A stretch of DNA of 64,000 nt from Rhizobium sp. Leaf262. Its GTDB lineage: Bacteria > Pseudomonadota > Alphaproteobacteria > Rhizobiales > Rhizobiaceae. The notes under the pieces are model-generated. The model made no database searches. It was not told the DNA's origin and saw nothing but the letters and a program-made list of their open reading frames with translations. Numbering within the stretch: position 1 is the first letter of the stretch; each line of letters starts with the position of its first letter. Made by a program: the position numbers and the translations under genes. Shown piece by piece: positions 27,408 to 34,777 of this stretch. The stretch lies in assembly GCF_001422245.1 (NCBI RefSeq), contig NZ_LMMM01000003.1:1-64000 (forward strand). The letters run 5' to 3'.

Positions 27408-27664
27408 GTCATACCGCACTTGATGCGGTATCCAGTCAGCCCTAGAGCGTTTCCTTGTTAAATGGAAACGTTCTGCCGGAGCAGATTTTCGCCAGGACAA
27501 AGGCGATTGGCGAAGGGCATACCCCACGGTACGGTCGAGCCGATCGCCTTTGTCCTGGCGGAAATTTCCATTTAACAAGGAAACGCTCTAGTCCTTGGGC
27601 TGAGAGAAATTTTCTCGCCGCGCAGACGCGCGGCTGCTGGACCCCGCAGCAAGTGCGGGGTGAC
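27408..27664. repeat. Composite rhizobial mosaic element with large inverted repeat
   Basis: The outer arms are GTCATACCGCACTTGATGCGG (27408 on, 21 bp) and its counterpart ending GCGGGGTGAC at 27664. Inside, TAGAGCGTTTCC (27443) mirrors GGAAACGCTCTA (to 27590), and CGCCAGGACAAAGGCGAT mirrors ATCGCCTTTGTCCTGGCG. The part from 27592 to 27645 matches the repeat at 51655-51767 in inverted orientation. Layered elements of this kind are typical of rhizobial chromosomes. Confidence 0.85.
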
Positions 27665-27756
27665 GGCGGATGATGAAGCGTTTCGCGCGAAGCTGGCCTC
27701 TCAGTTTAAACCGGACTGCAGTGTTGGCAAACCGGTATAACGTCGAATGCTGCGCC

Positions 27757-30270
27757 TCAGGCTCTCAGCATCGCGTTCTCAGGGTCAAACGGGCTCTCGA
27801 CCACCACCTCGGCGTCATAGAGATCGCCGAGAATTTTGATCTTCAGCTTGGTGCCGATGGCTGCATGATCCGGAGACACCATGGCAAGCGCAATCGACTT
27901 GCCGATGCGCCAGCCGAAGCCGCCCGAGGTGGCGCGACCGACGACATTACCTGACGCGTCGTAGATGGCTTCCGAGCCGCGCGCATCGACCGTCGTGTTG
28001 CCGGAGACGACGAGGGTGGAGAAAATCCACTTCAGGCCCTGTTCCTTGCCCGCCACCACGGCGTCGCGACCGATGAACTGCTTTTCCGGCTTGATGAAGC
28101 GGTCAAGGCCGGATGTATAGGCATTATATTCGACCGAGAGTTCGCGGCCCATGTTGCGGTAGGATTTTTCCAGCGACATGGAGACCATGGCGCGGATGCC
28201 GAAAGGCTTGATGCCGAACTCTGCACCGGCCTCCATCAGCCGGTCGAAGATATAGGCCTGCATTTCGATGGGGTGGTGCAGTTCCCAGCCCAACTCACCA
28301 ACGAAGTTGACGCGCAGCGCATGCGCCGTCGCGACGCCGACGGAGATTTCCTTGGCGGTGAGCCATGGGAAATCCTTGTTGTCGAGGCTGGTGCGGGTCA
28401 GCTTCTTCAGCACCTCGCGGGACTTCGGGCCGGCCAGTGCCAGCACGCCGTATTTCTGGGTGATGGGCTGGAGAATGACAGAGCCATCGGTTGGAGCAAG
28501 ACGGCGCAGGACGTCATGGTCATGGTTTTCAAGACCACCGGCAGAGACGAGGTAGAAGCGGCCCGGTGCCCATTCATAGACGGTGAACTCCGCCTTCACG
28601 CCGCCATCCTTGGTCAGAAGGTGGGTCAGGGCGATGCGACCGCGCTTCTTGGGAATGGCGTTGGCGAGGATCGAGTCCAGCCAGGCGCGCGCGCCGGGGC
28701 CGGAGACCTCCATCTTGGCGAAGGCCGACATATCCAGCACGCCGACATTCTGGTTGACGTTCTTCACCTCGTTGCCGACATGCTCGAAGTAGTTGGAACG
28801 GCGGAACGACCATTTTTCAACGATACGGCCATCATCCAGTGCAGGCGCATGGTTGTGGTTGGTGATGACGTCAGCGCCGACGCCGAGTTCTTCCGGCTTC
28901 AGTTCGTAACCTTCAGGCACGAACCAGTTGGCGCGCTCCCAGCCATAGACGGAGCCGAAGACGCCGCCGAGTTTCTTGAGGCGATCATAGATCGGTGTGG
29001 TCTTCAGCGGACGGGCAGCGGCGCGCTCTTCATCCGGATAGTGCATGGTGAAGACGTTGGCATAGGCCTCCTCGTTCTTGGCGATGAGGTAGCCTTCGGT
29101 CGCGTAAGGACCGAAGCGGCGCGGATCGACACCCATGAGGTCGAGCGTCGGCTCGCCATCGACAATCCATTCCGCCAGCTGCCAGCCCGCGCCACCGGCA
29201 GCGGTGATGCCGAAGGAGTGGCCTTCGTTCAGCCAGAAATTCTTAAGACCCGGGGCAGGGCCGACAATCGGGTTGCCATCCGGCGTATAGGCGATGGCGC
29301 CATTATAGACCTTCTTGATGCCGACTTCGCCGAAGGCCGGAACGCGGGCAATGGCCGCTTCGATATGCGGCATGAGACGGTCGAGTTCTTCCTGGAACAG
29401 CTCGTATTCGCTCTGGTCCGAGGGACCATCGACGTAACAGACGGGTGCGCCGACCTCGTAAGGGCCGAGGATGAGACCGCCCGCTTCTTCGCGCATGTAC
29501 CAGGCGCTGTCGGATTCACGCAGCACGCCCATTTCCGGCAGGCCCTGTTTGCGGCGTTCCAGAATATCCGGGTGCGGCTCGGTGACGATATACTGATGCT
29601 CGACCGGAATGACGGGAATATTGATGCCGACCATCTCGCCGGTCTTGCGGGCAAAGTTGCCTGTACAGGAGATGACGTGCTCGGCGATGATCTCGCCCTT
29701 GTCCGTCGTCACCTTCCAGTGACCGTTCTCAAGCTGCTCCAGCGCCGTCACGGTCGTGTTGCGGTAGATGGTGGCCCCACGGTCGCGCGCGCCCTTGGCC
29801 AGCGCCTGTGTCAGGTCTGCGGGCTGGATGTAGCCATCGTCGGGGTGCTGGATCGCGCCCAGCAGGCCATCGGTCTCACAGAGCGGCCAGACTTCCTTGA
29901 CCTCTTCCGGCGTCAGCATCTTGACGTTGACGCCGATGGTTTCGGCAATGCCCGAATAATACATATATTCGTCCCAGCGGTCCTTGGTGCGTGCGAGACG
30001 AATGTTGGAGACCTTGGAGAAGCCGACATTCATGCCGGTTTCCTGCTGAAGCTCCTCGTAGAACTTCACCGAATATTTGTGGATCTGGCCGACGGAGTAG
30101 CTCATGTTGAACAGCGGCAGCAGGCCGGCTGCATGCCAGGTGGAGCCTGACGTCAACTCCTTGCGCTCGATGAGAACCGCATCGCTCCAGCCCTTCTTGG
30201 CCAGATGATAGAGCGTCGAAACACCGACAACGCCGCCACCGATTACCACCGCCCGCGCATGTGTCTTCAT
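27757..30270 (-). CDS. FAD-dependent oxidoreductase, dimethylglycine/sarcosine dehydrogenase type
   Basis: The enzyme probably demethylates an N-methylated glycine, passing the C1 unit to folate. Residues 1-400 are a DAO-type FAD domain, with VVIGGGVVGVSTLYHLAKKG at 8-27. The following STWHAAGL carries the His that binds FAD covalently in mammalian dimethylglycine dehydrogenase. A linker domain follows to about 460. Then comes a GcvT-like aminomethyltransferase domain (VLDMSAFAKMEVSGPGA near 490) and its C-terminal barrel (VGRATSGGFGWRIGKSIALAMV near 785). The 837-aa length is normal. The gene is alone, with glycine-betaine breakdown as the likely pathway, but no other gene of that route is near. 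Substrate remains open among dimethylglycine, sarcosine and relatives. Confidence 0.9.
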   Translation of the reverse strand: MKTHARAVVIGGGVVGVSTLYHLAKKGWSDAVLIERKELTSGSTWHAAGLLPLFNMSYSVGQIHKYSVKFYEELQQETGMNVGFSKVSNIRLARTKDRWDEYMYYSGIAETIGVNVKMLTPEEVKEVWPLCETDGLLGAIQHPDDGYIQPADLTQALAKGARDRGATIYRNTTVTALEQLENGHWKVTTDKGEIIAEHVISCTGNFARKTGEMVGINIPVIPVEHQYIVTEPHPDILERRKQGLPEMGVLRESDSAWYMREEAGGLILGPYEVGAPVCYVDGPSDQSEYELFQEELDRLMPHIEAAIARVPAFGEVGIKKVYNGAIAYTPDGNPIVGPAPGLKNFWLNEGHSFGITAAGGAGWQLAEWIVDGEPTLDLMGVDPRRFGPYATEGYLIAKNEEAYANVFTMHYPDEERAAARPLKTTPIYDRLKKLGGVFGSVYGWERANWFVPEGYELKPEELGVGADVITNHNHAPALDDGRIVEKWSFRRSNYFEHVGNEVKNVNQNVGVLDMSAFAKMEVSGPGARAWLDSILANAIPKKRGRIALTHLLTKDGGVKAEFTVYEWAPGRFYLVSAGGLENHDHDVLRRLAPTDGSVILQPITQKYGVLALAGPKSREVLKKLTRTSLDNKDFPWLTAKEISVGVATAHALRVNFVGELGWELHHPIEMQAYIFDRLMEAGAEFGIKPFGIRAMVSMSLEKSYRNMGRELSVEYNAYTSGLDRFIKPEKQFIGRDAVVAGKEQGLKWIFSTLVVSGNTTVDARGSEAIYDASGNVVGRATSGGFGWRIGKSIALAMVSPDHAAIGTKLKIKILGDLYDAEVVVESPFDPENAMLRA

Positions 30271-30383
30271 GATGCAAGTTCCCCTTGAGGCATATTTGCC
30301 CGCTTTGTGCGGGCTTCACCGAACCAGTTTGGGCGAGACTATGCAATGTCGCACCGTTGCTCAAACGCCTGATTACGACATGC

Positions 30384-30412
30384 AAAAGGCTCGCCGCGAC
30401 GGCGAGCCTTTT
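30384..30412 (-). terminator. Bidirectional-looking terminator after the MscS gene
   Basis: A perfect 13-bp stem, AAAAGGCTCGCCG with CGGCGAGCCTTTT, has a three-base loop. On the minus strand, past the stop of the mechanosensitive channel gene, it is followed by TTTTGC. Confidence 0.9.
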
Positions 30413-30436
30413 GACGATTTTCAAGGCTTTTGAGCA

Positions 30437-33001
30437 TCAGCCTCTGCGGTTGCGTGCAGAGGGTCTGGCCGTCTCGATTTCGGTATCCTTGGCGGCAGGT
30501 TCCGCAGGTTCGGGCTTTGGAATATCCTGCTTCGGCGCAGCTGGCGTCTGGGGCGCGACCGGCTTGTCTCCATCATCCATGAGCGCGGCCAGCGCATTGG
30601 GATTGTTGTCCGCATCGACGTGAATGTTCAGATTACGCTGCTTCATAGGAATGCTGATGCCTTCCTCGTGGAACCGCTTCAAAATCTCCATACGCAGATT
30701 GTTCTTGACGGTGAGGCCGTGGCTAAGATCGGCCAGATGGAAGCGAAGTTCGAAGTCCAGTGCGAACTCTCCGAACCGCAGGAATTCCACATGCGGTTCC
30801 GGGTTGCGCAAAACCGGAGTCTGCTTCTTTACCAGTTCCAGCAGAATATCCATGACCCGCTGCGGGTCGGTGTCATAGGACACGGAAACGGGAATTTCGG
30901 CACGCTGGATGCGGTTTCTATGCGTCCAGTTGCCGACGGAGGAATTGATGAATTCCGAGTTCGGCACGATGATGGACTGGCCTCGGAAGGTTTCGATTTC
31001 CGTCGCGCGCACCGAGAGCCGCTTGACCGTGCCTTCGACGGTGCCTGTCACCACCCAGTCACCGACTTTGAAGGGTCGTTCGACCAGCAGAATAAGGCCC
31101 GACACGAAGTTCGACACGATGTTCTGCAAGCCGAAACCGATACCGACCGATAGGGCGGAGGCGACGAGTGCGAGGCTGGAGAGATCGAGACCCGCAGACG
31201 AAATGCCGAAGATGGCCGCAACGACCACGCCGAGATAGCCGATGCCCGTGCCGACAGAGTTGCGCACGCCCGCATCCACCTGACCGCGCGCCATGACGTT
31301 TCTGTCCAGCCACTTCTGGAACCAGCGAGTGACCGCATAGCCGATAACGAAGACGAGAATGCCGGTGATGATGCTGATAAGCGAGATGGAGGTCTTGCCG
31401 ATGGAAAAACCCGTCAGCAGGCGATAGGCCCAGCTCTCGATATCGCGGGGCTGGAAGCCCCAGGAAAACAGCACCAGCGGAACGCCGAAGGCAAGGGCGG
31501 CGCAGTAGATGCCGAGACCCGCGCCGAGACCGGCTTGGTCCAGCGGGACGGGTCCCAGGCCAAACCGTCGGCCCAGATAACGCCCCACGAGTGTTTCAGC
31601 GAAAATGCCCTGCTTGGAAATGGCGCGGCCTGAGAGTATGCCGATATACATGGTTGCCAAGACCGCCCCGGTCGACACGATCTGCGTTGCGAGAAACCGG
31701 GCCAGCCCGACATAGCCGGTGAGACACGCGCCGATCAACAGCAGACCGCCGACACGCAGCAGGATCGAAAGCCAGCGCGGCATGGCCTTGTCACGACCAT
31801 CTCCTTCCAAATCCGTGCTTGCCAGTGGCTTCACGAAAGACAGGGCAAAGAGAATGATGCCGATGATGATGGAGGCAACGAAGCTCTTGGCAACGGTCAG
31901 AATCAGCGGTGAATTCAGCGTCTCGCTGATGGTGCTGAAGAGGTAGTCGAGGCCGTTGACCAGCGCCATGATGAGCATGGCCGACGAGATGATATGCGCG
32001 CCGCGTGTTGAAACCTTCAACAGGCGCCATTCCGGCTGCGTTGGCGCAAAGATCGCATAGGTCAGTCGCGATACGAAATAAACGAAGGCTATGACGGACA
32101 TCGCGACGAAAACGATCGGTTCGATGTCGGGGCGCAAAACGCCGAAATTATCGAGCAGAAATGCCGAGACCGACATGAACAGAAACACGGACATGGACTG
32201 AACGGTGGTCGACCAGAAGGCCACCGACAGACGTCGCAGATAGGACGGCTCACCGGAAAAGGCGCGCCGGTCCATCCGGTGCCCCAGCAGGCGATAACCG
32301 CCCACCATGAACAGCAATGCCGCCATGACGGACAGGCTCACCGCGCCGAACATCGACACGCGCTTGTAATTCCAAACGAAGATCGCCCAGCCGGTGAGCG
32401 AGCTGCTGAGGGACGTGATTTCGCCGACGAATTCCGTGCCTGCCTCGGCCAGAACCGGCAAAGAGATTTCCGTGCGCTTGAACAGGGTGGCGGCAAACAA
32501 TGCACGGCGAATGGAGGTGATGTTGTTGGACAGCTGCGTGGCGTGTCCGGCAACCGCCTCGGCATCGCCAAGGACCGCGTTGATCTGTGATTTCTCGGAG
32601 GTCAGTCTTGTTCGCTCATCGGTCACCACGCTGGCTTCCGGCGGCTGGCCTTCCTTTGGCGGTTCGCCGAGCGAGGTGATGCGTGCGTTGATTTCATCGA
32701 GCCTGCTGCGCAGGCTGCTGACCGTACTGCTTGCGGTGCTTGCCAGATCGTCTGCCTTGCCCTTGAGATCGACAAGGCGAGGGTCCTCGTCTCGTGCCTC
32801 CTCGAGCTGCTGGCTGATCTGCGCCAGCGTGGTCTTCGATTTTTCGAGATCGGCCTTGGACTGCTCCACGATCGGCATCTGAGCGCTCGGCGCGCCCTGA
32901 TCCGTGACCTGCGCGAAAGCGAAGGACCCCATCAACAGCCACACCACAGGCAACAGGAACAGGGCCGGTAACCAGCGTCGTTGCCTCATCGAAAACGTCA
33001 T
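30437..33001 (-). CDS. Large MscS-type mechanosensitive channel with periplasmic domain
   Basis: The protein opens under membrane tension to release solutes. A signal peptide (residues 1-29, ending AFAQV) is followed by a periplasmic coiled region to about 180 (DUF3772-like, with the AQISQQLEEARDEDPRLVDLK block). Next come about ten membrane segments between 190 and 620. The MscS core pore and beta domain lie near 600-800 (GLQNIVSNFVSGLILLVERP, then GTVKRLSVRATEIETF). The C-terminal tail of about 50 residues is rich in Pro, Ala and Glu. The start at 33001 (MTFSMRQRRW) was preferred over one 11 codons earlier, because it opens the signal peptide. At 854 residues it belongs to the long KefA-like class. 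Confidence 0.9.
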   Translation of the reverse strand: MTFSMRQRRWLPALFLLPVVWLLMGSFAFAQVTDQGAPSAQMPIVEQSKADLEKSKTTLAQISQQLEEARDEDPRLVDLKGKADDLASTASSTVSSLRSRLDEINARITSLGEPPKEGQPPEASVVTDERTRLTSEKSQINAVLGDAEAVAGHATQLSNNITSIRRALFAATLFKRTEISLPVLAEAGTEFVGEITSLSSSLTGWAIFVWNYKRVSMFGAVSLSVMAALLFMVGGYRLLGHRMDRRAFSGEPSYLRRLSVAFWSTTVQSMSVFLFMSVSAFLLDNFGVLRPDIEPIVFVAMSVIAFVYFVSRLTYAIFAPTQPEWRLLKVSTRGAHIISSAMLIMALVNGLDYLFSTISETLNSPLILTVAKSFVASIIIGIILFALSFVKPLASTDLEGDGRDKAMPRWLSILLRVGGLLLIGACLTGYVGLARFLATQIVSTGAVLATMYIGILSGRAISKQGIFAETLVGRYLGRRFGLGPVPLDQAGLGAGLGIYCAALAFGVPLVLFSWGFQPRDIESWAYRLLTGFSIGKTSISLISIITGILVFVIGYAVTRWFQKWLDRNVMARGQVDAGVRNSVGTGIGYLGVVVAAIFGISSAGLDLSSLALVASALSVGIGFGLQNIVSNFVSGLILLVERPFKVGDWVVTGTVEGTVKRLSVRATEIETFRGQSIIVPNSEFINSSVGNWTHRNRIQRAEIPVSVSYDTDPQRVMDILLELVKKQTPVLRNPEPHVEFLRFGEFALDFELRFHLADLSHGLTVKNNLRMEILKRFHEEGISIPMKQRNLNIHVDADNNPNALAALMDDGDKPVAPQTPAAPKQDIPKPEPAEPAAKDTEIETARPSARNRRG

Positions 33002-33158
33002 CAGAAATGCCCTTTTTTGCTGCGGCCGAATCATTCGATCAAAATAAACGGCACGTTTGGCGTATCAAGAACCGACCTCAGGAATAGCGCGGAACTTCTT
33101 GCCGGTCTCAACCATTACCACCACCGAATATACATTGTGCGCAAACAAGGAGAGCGTC

Positions 33159-33413
33159 ATGGGAACTGCTGGTATTGGCTGGATCGCCGCGATCATTATT
33201 GGTGGCATAGCCGGTTGGCTCGCCGAACAGTTCATGAAGAGTAATATGGGTGTTTTCATGAACATCATTCTGGGAATCGTCGGCGCGATCGTCGCCAACG
33301 CCATTCTCGCTGTCTTTGGCATCGTGCTGACAGGCTGGATCGGCTACCTCATCGCCGGTTTCATTGGTGCCTGTATTCTGATTGCGATCGCCCGCGCGTT
33401 CCGGCGCGGGTAG
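33159..33413 (+). CDS. GlsB/YeaQ/YmgE family membrane protein
   Basis: This 84-aa protein has three membrane helices with glycine patterns: GWIAAIIIGGIAGWLAEQF, then NIILGIVGAIVANAIL and IGYLIAGFIGACILI. The family is linked to stress responses, with some members called transglycosylase-associated proteins, but no enzymatic role is proven. AAGGAGAG lies seven bases before the ATG. It stands alone, with a terminator at 33427. Divergent from the MscS gene, with about 157 bp between the starts for both promoters. Confidence 0.9.
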   Translation: MGTAGIGWIAAIIIGGIAGWLAEQFMKSNMGVFMNIILGIVGAIVANAILAVFGIVLTGWIGYLIAGFIGACILIAIARAFRRG

Positions 33414-33426
33414 GGCATTCCGCAAG

Positions 33427-33446
33427 CCGGGCTGAAAAGCCCGGTT
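33427..33446 (+). terminator. Terminator after the GlsB-type gene
   Basis: CCGGGCT, GAAA, AGCCCGG forms a 7-bp stem with TTTT after it. Confidence 0.85.
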
Positions 33447-33573
33447 TTGCTGGGGTTCGCAGTCCAGCCGAGATATTTACGACAGAAATTTCGCAGAAAT
33501 GTCATTTCCGCGCTGGACAAGCCGAATTATCCTCTTTATACGGCCACTCACACCGCCAGACGGCGGCGACGGC

Positions 33574-33649
<76 letters not shown>

Positions 33650-33790
33650 TTTTCTCTCAATCGGTTGAAATTGTTGTGAAGTCGCCATCCGCTGTGTCGG
33701 ATGTGACACGTCGCGAACCTTTTCCGATTCTTTCCGATAATATGATTTTCGGTCCGCAAAGCTGTCTCATTTGGCCGCTTAATTACGGAG

Positions 33791-34024
33791 ATGAGAGTTT
33801 TTACCAACATTCTGATTCTGGTTGCCGGTGTTGTCGGGAGCGGTGTTGCTGCTGCCTTCACGGTAACCGTCATCGCCGAGGCAGGGGGCATGGGTTCCTG
33901 CTTTGAGGAAAGTTGCGGTTATGCGGCGTTGTTCATGGCGTTTCCGCTGACGTGGTTCATCATGTTTTCCTTCGTGTTGATGGCGATGCTGATCTGGCGA
34001 CGCAAGCCGCGCCGCGATCTCTGA
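33791..34024 (+). CDS. Small membrane protein, 77 aa
   Basis: Two hydrophobic segments, at residues 4-28 (FTNILILVAGVVGSGVAAAFTVTVIA) and 45-68 (AALFMAFPLTWFIMFSFVLMAM), flank a short loop holding two Cys (GSCFEESCG). That loop should face the periplasm, where the Cys could form a disulfide. The tail is basic (WRRKPRRDL), which puts the C-terminus in the cytoplasm. A GGAG directly abuts the ATG, too close for ideal initiation. I do not recognise the family. It lies between tRNA-Lys and another small gene. Confidence 0.55.
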   Translation: MRVFTNILILVAGVVGSGVAAAFTVTVIAEAGGMGSCFEESCGYAALFMAFPLTWFIMFSFVLMAMLIWRRKPRRDL

Positions 34025-34228
34025 CGGCGGACAACCCACTTGTCTGTCCACAGGCTTATCTGCCGCGTGAACTTGACACTCACACTCATATGACCGAATC
34101 TGCCGACCGCTGGGGGATTCGTTTTACTTGTACCGCCGGTCATCATAATGATGGCCAGTGATTTAAGTGTGTGAATTTACGCCATCCTGCGATCCTTGCA
34201 GGAAACGTGCGTCAGAATGGAGTGCTAC

Positions 34229-34441
34229 ATGCGCGCTTTGATCAATTCCCCGTCGCTTTCGGTCGACACCATGGATTATCAGGCTGAATGCCAGTTTGCT
34301 CTCGAGCCATCAATCAACGGCCTCATCGAAAAGGCCGAGGGTGCCGGGTGGGACCGCCAGCACGCGGTTCTTGCAATCATGGCGCTTGCCAGCGGTAAGG
34401 TTCCCGAGAGCAGCTTCACGGACGAGCCCTTGCTCTCCTGA
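34229..34441 (+). CDS. Small hypothetical protein, 70 aa
   Basis: The start ATG at 34229 has GGAG nine bases upstream; the frame extends eleven codons further, to another ATG, without such a signal. The protein is soluble and mostly helical, with a middle block ALEPSINGLIEKAEGAGWDR and an ending LASGKVPESSFTDEPLLS. No domain is recognised. Composition and codon use look like a true gene. The structured element at 34487 follows it. Confidence 0.6.
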   Translation: MRALINSPSLSVDTMDYQAECQFALEPSINGLIEKAEGAGWDRQHAVLAIMALASGKVPESSFTDEPLLS

Positions 34442-34486
34442 GCATGATGTTTCGCGCCTGCCTTTTTCAGCAGGGATAAGAGAATC

Positions 34487-34569
34487 AAAGCCGCCTTCTG
34501 ACGAGAACCTCTCCTTTCACGGTTGCCTTTAACCTTGCGAGTGGGTTCGAGACCAGGAGGCGGCTTTTT
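34487..34569 (+). terminator. Long closed hairpin with T-run, possible small RNA
   Basis: AAAGCCGCCT (34487-34496) pairs with AGGCGGCTTT (34558-34567), and TTTTT ends at 34569. Within the loop of about 60 bases, CTG/CAG, GAACC (34505-34509)/GGTTC (34544-34548) and GGTT/AACC can also pair. The closing stem and T-run act as terminator for the 70-aa gene. The large structured loop is unusual for a plain terminator and could be a stable small RNA. Confidence 0.6.
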
Positions 34570-34777
34570 GTTTGACGCGTGTGCCGTCCGAAATAGGCCG
34601 GATGCTGTTGACTCTCGACACCCCATCCTTATTTAAAAAATAATACATACGGCGCACTGCGGTTTGTCAGATCCGCGATGTGCTGTAGTTTCTTTCATAT
34701 TGTCGCATGTTATTCCCGCTCAATCTCTCCATGGTTTTGCGCAGCATGCTCAGGAACTCTAAAATTCAGGTCCGTAA

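Noticed and set aside
28273..30150. A 625-codon open frame antisense to the dehydrogenase gene
   Set aside because: Same cause; the dehydrogenase has clear FAD and GcvT motifs, and the reverse product does not resemble a protein family.
34490..34564. A degenerate tRNA gene
   Set aside because: Length, acceptor-like stem and a GGTTCGA stretch suggested it, but the anticodon arm is misplaced and the T stem has mismatches. A terminator or small RNA explains it better.
34442..34777. T-box leader upstream of valS
   Set aside because: No T-box consensus is visible, and T-boxes are essentially absent from alphaproteobacteria.
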